43,987 bases of DNA, taken from Candidatus Muiribacteriota bacterium. Lineage in GTDB: Bacteria; Muiribacteriota; DAOVTB01. The number at the start of each line of letters is the position of its first letter. Positions within the stretch are counted from its first letter, which is position 1. Of this stretch, positions 29,688-40,600 are shown piece by piece. The stretch spans positions 1 through 43,987 of the forward strand of contig DAOVTB010000014.1 in NCBI GenBank assembly GCA_030633305.1, written 5' to 3'. The translations under genes were made by a program, and so were the position numbers. Under the pieces are notes generated by a model. That model made no database searches, was not told the DNA's origin, and worked only from the letters and a program-made list of their open reading frames with translations.

Positions 29688-30454
29688 ATAAAATAGAATC
29701 GTTTGAAAGAACTCCGTTTTTTCATTCCCGCTCCCAGATCGAGTATTATGATAAGGCAGTAGTTCATCCTGAAAGTAGATATTTTAAACTGATTTATGAA
29801 ATACTCTCAGAAATCGAAACTGGAAATGAATCTTTTCTGGATATAGGTTCAGGTACGGGTGTTCTTGGAAATATGATGAAGGATGTTTTTAAAAGAGTAG
29901 ATCTTGTAGATTCTTCGCCTGTAATGTGTGAATTATCTAGAAAAAAGAATGATGAATTTTCGAATATTTTCCATCATAATTGCAATTTTGAAACCTTTGT
30001 ACCGCCAGTAAAACAATATGATCTGATTACATCAATTCATGTTGCAGGTGGTTATTTTCTTGAAGAAGGTTTTATCAGGAGAATTATGGAGATGAAAAAT
30101 GGTCCTGCTGTTTTTTTTCTTTTGAAACCATACAATGACAAATTTTATTCTGATGAATTATATCCTTTGCTGTTTTCTGAAAAGAAAGAAATAAGTAGTA
30201 GTAAATTCAAAATAAGACCTTTTGTTGAAAATTTGCTTGATTGTTCAGTTGATTTTGAATTGAGAAATATTGAATTAGAACTGGTTCAGGAATTTGTAGA
30301 TTTTGACGAAGCTTTAAATTTCTGGATGATGTATTTGCCTGAAAAAGAATTTGATATAGATGTATTGAAAAAAATTTTATTGAAAAAACTTAATTTTTCA
30401 CAGAAAAAATATTTCTATAAAAATACTGTAAAAAGTACTGTGATCAAGTTTTGA
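29684..30454 (+). CDS. Class I SAM-dependent methyltransferase
   Basis: SFLDIGSGTGVLGNMM motif I; ATGA overlap with upstream gene. Confidence 0.82.
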   Translation: MNKIESFERTPFFHSRSQIEYYDKAVVHPESRYFKLIYEILSEIETGNESFLDIGSGTGVLGNMMKDVFKRVDLVDSSPVMCELSRKKNDEFSNIFHHNCNFETFVPPVKQYDLITSIHVAGGYFLEEGFIRRIMEMKNGPAVFFLLKPYNDKFYSDELYPLLFSEKKEISSSKFKIRPFVENLLDCSVDFELRNIELELVQEFVDFDEALNFWMMYLPEKEFDIDVLKKILLKKLNFSQKKYFYKNTVKSTVIKF

Positions 30455-31428
30455 ATAAAAGATATTGCCTTCATAAAAGTATGGAGTGGCTTGAACGTGT
30501 TGCCAGGACAAGGTCAAAACTCTATGAAATCACGAGGGATTTTTTTAATAGCAGAGATTTTCTGGAAGTAGAAACGCCAATAGTTGTAAATTATCCTGGA
30601 AATGATCTTTTCACCAATGCGTATGAAATAACTGATAACAATGGCTTTTTGATTTCGTCCCCTGAATATTCGATGAAAAAACTACTTGGGGCAGGATTTA
30701 AAAAGATATTTACGATAACAAAAAGTTTTCGATTAAACGAATCTACCAGATTTCATAATCCTGAATTTACGATGCTGGAATGGTATGAACCTTTTACTGA
30801 TTATAAAGATCTTTTTAAATTGACCAGAGATTATATGAAAGTTGTTTTTGAAAATTTTTTCCCTGATGGAATAATAAGAAAAAATAATAGAAATTTTATC
30901 TTTGCCAATTTTTTGGAAACAACATTGGATGATTTATTTATTGAACATGCAGGGTTTTCATTTAGAAGAACAGTTGAGTTTGAACAAATAAAGAGTATTG
31001 CAACAGACAATCTAAATCTTGATTGTACATCTTTATGCGACTGGAATGAGGTTTTTAGCCTGATTTTTCTTGAAAAAATTGAACCGGTGTTAAATAAATT
31101 TGATACTCCGGTTGCTGTATATGATTATCCGGTTACCCTGGCTTCGCTTTCTAAATTATCAGCAGCGCGAGATGTTTGTGAGAGATTTGAAATTTATTTA
31201 TCCGGTGTTGAGTTATGTAATGGCTTTACTGAACTTGATGATGGTGAGGAACAGAAAAAAAGATTTCAAAAAAATCATCAAAAGATTGATGAAAATCTGA
31301 TAACTGCCCTTAACGAAGGATTTCCGCCTTGTAGTGGTATTGCAGTTGGTTTGGACAGATTGTTGTTTTTTTGTTTGCCTGAAGCCAAAACTCTGTCGGA
31401 TGTTATTTTATTCCCTAAAACGGTATAA
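30451..31428 (+). CDS. epmA: EpmA/GenX-like class II LysRS paralogue (EF-P lysyltransferase family)
   Basis: FLEVETPIVVNYPGNDLFTNAYEI; SPEYSMKKLLGAGFKKIFTITKSFR; ELCNGFTELDD; GIAVGLDRLLF; no anticodon-binding domain. Confidence 0.85.
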   Translation: MNKRYCLHKSMEWLERVARTRSKLYEITRDFFNSRDFLEVETPIVVNYPGNDLFTNAYEITDNNGFLISSPEYSMKKLLGAGFKKIFTITKSFRLNESTRFHNPEFTMLEWYEPFTDYKDLFKLTRDYMKVVFENFFPDGIIRKNNRNFIFANFLETTLDDLFIEHAGFSFRRTVEFEQIKSIATDNLNLDCTSLCDWNEVFSLIFLEKIEPVLNKFDTPVAVYDYPVTLASLSKLSAARDVCERFEIYLSGVELCNGFTELDDGEEQKKRFQKNHQKIDENLITALNEGFPPCSGIAVGLDRLLFFCLPEAKTLSDVILFPKTV

Positions 31429-31607
31429 AAATGTTATTAAATTGACAAAGTGGTGTTGAAAAAGTAACACTGCTGTCAGATGTCCCTGGTGGACATAACT
31501 AAAACACGGCATTTTAAGTCATTCTGTCAATAAAAAAACTGGCTGGAAAATTGCAAAGAAAAAAGGTGTGGTCTATTAAGTAGTTTAATAGTTATAGAAT
31601 TTAATAC

Positions 31608-31637
31608 TTGAATATTAATCTTTTGTTATGATATACT
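31608..31637 (+). promoter_or_regulatory. Putative promoter for the giant lipoprotein gene
   Basis: TTGAAT - 18 nt - TATACT, ~55 bp before the start. Confidence 0.45.
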
Positions 31638-31692
31638 TTTTTATATTTTATAATAGAAATATTATGTCAATTTTCCATATAAAAGGAGAGCT

Positions 31693-34600
31693 TTGAAAAT
31701 GTTTGCCAGTTTTAGATTCCGGGCATTTTTGGTTTTATTTGTTTTTGTATTTATTGGACTTCTTCTCGGCAGTATAGGGTGTACGCTTAACACTTCCGGC
31801 AAAAGTTCTTTTCTTGATCGCGCTACGTCTCTTACTGGGACCAAAACAACAACGTCAAGCACTAGTTTGAAGGGTAACGTTATTGATGCCCTTGACGAAA
31901 AGGGTTTAAACAATCTGACCGTGACTACGGAAGGAAACCTTATAACCAAAACAGCAAATGACGGTGTAAATGATGGAATATTTCAATTTACGAATGTTCC
32001 TTCGAGCAAAACCAAAGCAATTTCTTTTATTCTCTCGGTTGGCGGCAGTGGTTATGAGACTGCTTATCGAACAATGACTATTAATACTTCAGATTATGGA
32101 AAAACAGTTGACAGCAGCGAGTCTAGTCGCGGTGGTCCGATAAAGATATATCGAACCACTTATGCACAGATTGGTTATGTTATAGGGCAAGTACTGAATC
32201 ATGAAGGCGAACCTTTAGATGGCATTACTGTTGAAACACTTGAACTGAATACAAGTACCACTTCTCCATATAGAACCTATACTACTTCTTCAGGCATGCC
32301 TAAAAAAGGTATGTTTAGACTTGAATTACCTGCCGCGCCTCCTGACAATCAGGCAACTTATACAATAGTTGTAAAAGCGGTTGGGTACAATAACTATACT
32401 GCTAGTAATGTAGTTATAGAAAGACTTCAGACTAAAGATCTAGGTCAGTTGAAATTGAGTGAAACAACTAGCAGTGCTGAAACAAGGGATATAGTTGGAC
32501 AGGTGGTAGACGCTGACACTCTTCTTGGAGTTGATGGTGTTACGGTTAGAACTGAGGGCGGATTAAGTGTTTTGAGTGGAAATATCACTCCAAAAGTCAA
32601 TCAAGGTGATTTTATTATAGAAGATGCTCCGGTTGGTACTTATTATATTTTTGCTTCAGGAACCGGATGGATGGAATATAAAAAACAGGTTACCGTTGCA
32701 GTTGGTGCTGGGAGCTATGATGCTGGAAGTTTTCCACTTTCTAAAGGTCCTGCGGAAACGGTATACGGAAAAGTTTATGATGCTAATACTTTTGTGGAAA
32801 TACAGGCTGCAACAGTTGAAATCAGGAATTATGATTTTACTTTTTTTAAATCGACGCTGACGGCAACATCAAGCAATGAAGATGGTATCTTTAGATTTGA
32901 TCAGAACATTCCAATCGATAATAGCAATGATTATGTTATGACAGCGAAAAGCCAGAGTTATATTTCAAAATCTACAACCATTTCTATTACGGATTCTGAT
33001 TCTATTGACATTAATACAATATCATTTCCACTTGTTAAAATAGCTTCTTCTGTTTGGATTTACGGAGAAGTTAAAGAAACGGATAATGTCACGGTCATTT
33101 CTTTTGCAACTGTTGAAGCATATGATAAACTTGGTGTACCATCTGGAATTACTGCAGAGACTGATGGAGATGGCATTTATGTGTTGCAAGGTATAACTCC
33201 AGGGTATGTACCATATACTCTTAAAGTTACCAAAGTTGGTTATCAACAGGGCGTGAAAACTGTCACTTATCTAGAAACGGGAGGGAATGAAATTCCTCCA
33301 ATTCTTCTAGAAAAACTTCAGGGAGAAATTTATGGGATTGTTTATATCAGTGATGGAGACAGTGATGATGGGACTGATTACAGTGGTATTACAAGAGTAA
33401 TTTCTGACGCAACAGTCACCTTGATTAATAAATTATCTGGTGTTTCAACTGTTGTTCAGTCAAGAATAGATGGTTCATACATTTTTACAAATGTTGATCA
33501 GGGAAATTATATAATTGCTGGTGAAAAACCTGGTGCTTATGATCTTCATTTTTATCAGGTGGCGATAACTCCGACTAGTTATAGAATTGAGCAGGACATT
33601 GAACTTCCTACTACATCTGGTGGTGCTGGGGATGGATTTCTTACAGGTATTGTAAAATCTGCAATTAATGATAAACCTATTCCTAATGCCACAGTTAAGC
33701 TCGTTGGAACACCTGTGGGAGTTGGCGAAGCAACAACTAATGATGCTGGAAGATTTTCTTTTGGCTATAATCCGGGTGAATATGTAGGATATGGATTTTC
33801 TCAAAATTATAGTTATGATTATCGGGATTCTATTATACTTGAAGAAGGAAAAGTAACATCAATAACATTTGAACTCCAACCTATAAGGGGAACTCTGGCG
33901 GGTCAGGTTTTATCCGGAAGTAATCTTGTAGGAGGCGCTACAGTAGAACTTTGGAATTTATCCGAATCAACTCGTGAAGCTGGACCGGATTTCACAGATA
34001 ACAATGATGGCCGTTACAAGTTTTATGAAGTACAGTACGGGAATTATTACTTGATTGTTTCAGCAGATGGTTTTTATACTTCAAAAAACAGGATTACAAT
34101 AGATGAAACCATAGAAACAATGAATGTTAATCTATCCAGAAAATCTGGTAATATTACAGGTGTAGTTTACCATGACATTAATAAGGATGGTGCTTATACT
34201 GCAAATGAAGAATTTGAAGGTGCAAGGATAGATATTGAAGGAACGAATTATGTTGCTTTTACGGCACCTAATGGAATATACAACATTACTGGTGTTTCTG
34301 TAGCATTGTACAATGTGGTTGCATCCTATAATGGTTATCAGGATTTTACAAGAGAAGTTGATATTCTTTCAGGTAGTACGGTCACAGTAAATTTTCAACT
34401 TGATAAAAGTGGTGGTTCGATTGCAGGTATTGTTTACTATGATATTAACGATTCTTCGTCATATGATACCGGAGAAGGACTTGAAGGTGCGACAGTGGAA
34501 TTATGGAAAGATGGATCTATTGCTGGTACCTTTCAGACATTATCAGGTGGTTCATATGAATTTTCACCAATGGATGCAGGAACTTACATTATTAAAGCTG

Positions 34601-37600
34601 GTAAGGATACATATTCAAACAATTCAATGTTTGTTACAATTGCAAATGCAACAACTTTTCAGAACCTTGATCTGACCCCGATGTTTGGAACAGTTGTTGG
34701 AGTTGTAAAAGAAGATGCTGACGAGGATGGTGTTGCTGATGCTGGAGAATCTCCATTAAGTGGAGTAACAGTTCTATTGACATCCTTTGCTGGGGAATAT
34801 TCAGTTACATATACTGATGGAACCGGAAATTTTACTTTTGAAAATATTGCAAAAGGCGCTAAGACTTTAACCGCTGATGCTGGCGACTACTATACAACTG
34901 TAGTAAAGAATGCTCAAATTAATGCTGGTGAGCCAACCACTGTTGATTTTGCACTTATTAACAATAAAGGAAGAATTTCAGGGACTGTAACGGATTCTTC
35001 GGATTCAACTCCTCTTGAAGGAGTTAGTGTTACATTGTTAACTCTTGCTGGCGTTACTGAAACATATACTTATTCTAATACCTCGGGAACGTACTGGCTT
35101 ATTGGGATTACACGAGGAACTTACAAGCTCTTTTATGAAAAACAGGATTATACCTCAAATAATATTACTTTTGATATTATAGCAGGTCAATCCGTACAGC
35201 TTTCAACTATTTCTCTTAGTCCGACTATGGGATCATTGTCTGGTGAGGTTAGGGATATCAGAACCGGTTTGCCAATATCTGGTTCAGTTGTTTTATTATC
35301 CCTTAATAATAATGTTGTGTCCACTTCAACTGATGCTGGAGGCGGTTTTAGATTTTCGCAGATCGCTGCAGGTATATATGAAGTAGGAGCACATAATTCG
35401 ACATTTCACAGTCCAATGACCAAGGAAGTTGAAGTTGAACAAGCAAAGACGTCCTCAGTTTTACTGGAATTGTATCCATTGACTGGAGGAATTAGTGGTG
35501 AAGTTGTTAATGCTTTTGATACTAGTCAAAAACTTAGTGGGGCAACTGTTGAATGTGATGCGGGCATTTTTTATACAAATTCAATTGGAGCCTTATCTAT
35601 TACTGGTTTAACAGAAGGTAATAAAAAGCTCATAGTTAATAATTTACCTTTATATGAATCCAAAATATATTATGTGGATGTAACTGCTGGGCAGACAACT
35701 GGAAATAATGTGTTCGAACTGAACCCTTTGTATGGAGCCATGTCCGGGGAAGTTTACTCTACTGTTGGCAATCTTCCGATTAGTGGTGCCAGCATTACAG
35801 TATATTCTCAGGAGTTCTTTACAGATAACAGTGGTAGATTTAGTATTACAGGTTTGACAGCAGGGTCTAAAATGTTGACTGCTCGTAAACCGGAATATAA
35901 AGATAGTATCGTTTATGCCAATATAGAAGCTGGGAAAACGACATTACTTTCCAGGATTTACTTGAATACAATATATGGCGCACTCAGTGGTGAAGTTATA
36001 GATTCGCGAACTGAGGAAAAAATAAGTGGTGCATCTATCAGTTTTGCTGAAACTGGACATATTGCAACTACTGATTCTTTAGGAACTTTTAGTATTACTG
36101 GTATTACTGAAGGTACAAAAATGCTCTTAATTGGCCAATCTCCAGAGTATGATGGAATCACTAAATTTGCAATCACAATTACCGCTGGACAAATATATCA
36201 TAGCATATTTCGATTAACCAGAGCGCTTGGCGAGATCACTGGTGAAATAAAAGATGCATTCTCAGGTGCAAAACTTGTTGGCGCTTCTGTAACTTCTGAA
36301 GGAAAAACGGTATATACCGATTCATTAGGTTATTATAGTATTACTGGAATTTCCGAAGGAACACATCTGGTTACTGCTAATAATTATCCCGATTATGTTT
36401 CAAGAAGTATAAATATAACGATCAGTAAAGGACAGATTTCCACTGGAAATGATTTTTATTTAAGTCAAAAACTTGGTACTGAACTTTCAGGTGAAGTTCA
36501 GGATTCAATTGAAAACACTGCTATTTCAGGTGTAACTGTCACAATAGATGGCCGTCCAATCAGTGAAGCAATATTTACTGATTCTGATGGTAATTTTACT
36601 TTCAGAGATATTACTCCAGAACTTCTACTTTTGAAGTTTTCTAAAGATGGTTATAACGATGCATCAAAAGAAGTTTATTTAACAAGTGGGCAGAAGTATA
36701 AGTTGCCAAATCCTGTCAAAATGATAGCGCTTAAACCTGTATATGGTACAATTAAACATTTTGATACCAATGATACTCTTGAAGGAATTACTGTTGAATG
36801 CGAAGGTATTCAAAGTTTTTCTGGATCAGATGGTTCATATCTTATTTCTGGTATAACTTTTGGGACACATACTGTATATGCTCGTGGGGGTCCAATATAT
36901 AGCGATTCTTCAAGAACGTTTTCTATGACATCGCAGGATGTAACAGGGAAATCTGGGCAGGATATGGATTTGAAAAAGCAGCTTCTGTCCTTGTCTGGTG
37001 AAATCACAGATCTGGATTCTGGTCTTGCAATTGCAGGTGCAACTATTACAATTAACGCACTGCCTGCGACTGCTGATGAATATGGTATGTTTGGAATAAC
37101 TGGTATTTCAGTTGGCACACATACTGTCAAGATAGAATATGCTCCAGATTATGCTCAAACGGACTTTTTTGTAACCTTTGTTGAGAATACAGATATAGAA
37201 AGTAGACAGTTTAGGCTTAGTAAGAGCAGTTCTACAGTGAAAGGTATTATTTTTGATAAATACACGTCAACCCCGCTTTCGGGTGCAACTGTCTCGATTT
37301 ATCCTTCTACTCCTCCTGGTGGAGTTTTTGAAAACAGTGTTACTACAGCGCTTGATGGTACTTTTACATTAACAGGTGTTACAAAGGGATATAAAGATAT
37401 TTATGCCCGTTATAAAGGTGAATATCGTGAAAACTTTGTTACAGTTAATGTTGAAGAGGGACAAACGATTTCAGGTATATCAATTCCAATTGTACCTATT
37501 TATTATTACTATATTTCAGGTACAGTTTATGATCACGAAGGAAACGTTTTTAACCAAGCAAGGGTTTGGACAACAGTTGCTAAAACGGTAAGAGTAAAAA

Positions 37601-40600
37601 CTGATGGTACTTATACTCTTACCGGACTTTCGACCGGTTTACATACTTTTACTTGTGAAACAGTATATACAACAGGTGGTACATATGATAATTATACAAA
37701 GCCAATGGTTACTATTAATATCCTGGAAGACCCAAGTAAACAACATGCCAGCACCATCGATTTTACACTAACTCCAAAATTCGGAAAAATTGATGGTACC
37801 GTTATAAAATCTGGTGGCTCGCCGTTTTCAGGTGTAAGCATCATGATTAATGATGTTGATGCCACAATTTCTCTGTTTGATGGCACGTACAATGTCGAGG
37901 ACCTTACCCCTGAGACCTACAAAATAACAGCTTACAAGGCAGATTATCTGACGGTAGAAACATATGCCGAAGTCAAAAGGGGAACTACTTTCACTGCCGA
38001 TTTCAATATGATACCAAATATAACTTCTATTACTGGTACGGTTACTTATAAAAATGGTGCTGCTTATGATCCCGTTATTGGAGCAAGTGTTTCACTTGAT
38101 TCGCCGGCATTAGATACAATTTCAGAATCTGATGGTCTTTATCAGTTTTTAAGTATAACACCTGGTAATAAAAATCTTATTTTTTCTGCGGAAGGATATG
38201 CTGTTGAAAGAAGATTTCTTAATGTCCTGACCGGAGAAGCGAAAATACTGGATATTATTTTGACTGTAAACATTGGTAATATTTATGGTGTGATTTCAGA
38301 TAAAACTGGTAATCCTATTGAAGGGGCAAGTGTTACTTATGCTTCAAAGGTCGTATATACTGAGGATACGGGTTCTTATTTTATATCAGGTATTACTGAA
38401 GGGATTAAAACTATCAGCATCAGACATGATACAGGTGGTTATATTCAAAAGTCAGTTTCAATTGATGTCATAGCCGGGGAAACGGTAACTAAGAATGCTA
38501 CCCTTGAACGTCTGTATGGTACTCTATATGGAACAATCACTGATGACGATACCACAGCTGCGCTTTCAGGAGCCACTTTGCGAGTTTCTTCTATCTATAA
38601 TGGTAATATAGGTATCGAGACGACAGTGACGGATGTAAACGGGCGTTATATATTTGATGCAATTACTGCAGAATTTACAACTGTTGAAATTTTTTATTAT
38701 CCAAAATATACTAGTAAATCACATAAGTTAACGATAACTGGTGGTTTGAGTACTGAAAATAATGTATCTCTTGTTCCTGGGCTTGGTACTGTTTTTGGTA
38801 CAGTTTATGATATAGATACATTAACTAGTATAAGTGTGGAATTAAGTGGTGTAACTGTTCAGATAGTTCTGAGTGGATCAACTATATCAAAACAATTAAC
38901 AGATGTTTATGGTGCTTATGAATTCAAAGATCTACAACCTGGTTTTTATACAGTATATGGTTATTATGCTGGTTACAATCACGACGAGAAGAGCATAAAT
39001 GTACTTGCTGGAATTTCGCATTCATTGAACCTTTTTTTATATGATAACATTGGATCAGTAGAGGGACTTGTACAAAATTCTCGTGGCAGCATCCTAGCGG
39101 GCGCATATGTTTACTTGTTTACTAGTGAATCAAGTTATATTGCGAACCTGTTTACTCAGGAGTCCACTGTTAGTGATGCAACCGGGGCTTTTTCGTTTAA
39201 TAAGGTTACTGCGGGCACTTATTTTATTGTAGCTGAAAAAGAAAGTTATATTGAGTATAATAATCAATCTTCATATATTATTCAACTTGATCGGGATGAG
39301 GCAGTCACGACTCCGAATATTTTGTTAAGTGGACAGTATGGCACGATCGCTGGGACGATTGTTGGTGTAAAAAATCCGTTTACATTTAATCCTGCGGCAC
39401 CAGATCCTACAAATTTTGATCCTCTTAGCGGTGTGACTTACTGGTATGCTCAGCAAGGTTCAGCAATTGATTATGGGACTCCATATTTTGCACTGAATTA
39501 TGGATCGTTTGAGATAGTAGATCTTTCTGCTGGAGCCTATAATGTTGTATCAAAACATAATTATTACGATACTGGTGAAGCATTTATAGAAGTTATTGCT
39601 GGCGAAAATAATAGTGGTCAATATATTTTTAATAATAACCTGTATGGTTCAGTTGCGGGGCAAGTGCTTGAAGGTACAGGTTTTGGAGCAACAGTGCTAT
39701 CAGGAGCAACAGTAATACTGAGATCTGTTGATGTAGCAGATGTTGTAATCAGAACGGTTCATGCAGATTCTAATGGTATTTTTGTTATCAATAATGTTTT
39801 GACCAATAATTATGCAGATGCTGGAAACGGGGCATATCAAGGAAATTATATTATTGAAGCAGGTTATAATAATTACGCGACGGGTGAAGTGTATGCTCTG
39901 GTACTTTCCGGACAGACAACATCTAACCAGATTCTGAATCTTAGTAAAAATGTTGGAACAATCAGGGTCACTTGTAATGATCATTATTCTCAACCAGTTT
40001 CAGGAGCTTCAGTCGGTCTATTTGCTACAACATCATATTACAATAAGGTTACAAATTCTACAGGTATAGCAATTTTTAATGATTTGCCAGAAAATCTTGA
40101 TTTTACTGTTAGAGGTGTTAAAACAGATTATGCTACTGCTGAAGCTTATACAACTGTATCTTCGGGAATTACCGAAGAGCTTACTCTTGTGCTTGATCTG
40201 TATTCAGGAAGAGTATATGGTTATGTAAAGAGTGCTGTTTCAGGGGGTTATCTTGCTGGAGCAACCGGGTCAATTACGGATGCCAATGGCAATGTAAAGA
40301 ATTTTACGACTGAATCGGATGGATTTTATTCGATTTCAGGTATTTCACTAACAGAATTGACATTAGTAGCATCTGCCTCGGGTTATGGAGGTGATACTAT
40401 GGTTGCTTCACTTACTGGTAGTACACTCGAAGTAAATTTCAGTCTTCAACCAAATCTTGGAATTGCAACGGGTATTGTAAGAGGGAAAAATACAGGTATT
40501 GTAGTTCCAAATACAAAGGTTATAGCACTTAATATTTTATCTGGAATTTCCTATACTGTGTTTACTGATAATAATGGTTCATACACTATCAGTGATATGC

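Noticed and set aside
31440-31600. Possible ncRNA or attenuator before the giant gene (AGTGGTGTT...AACACTGCT)
   Set aside because: Only a short imperfect stem with no U-tract or covariation visible; too weak to call.
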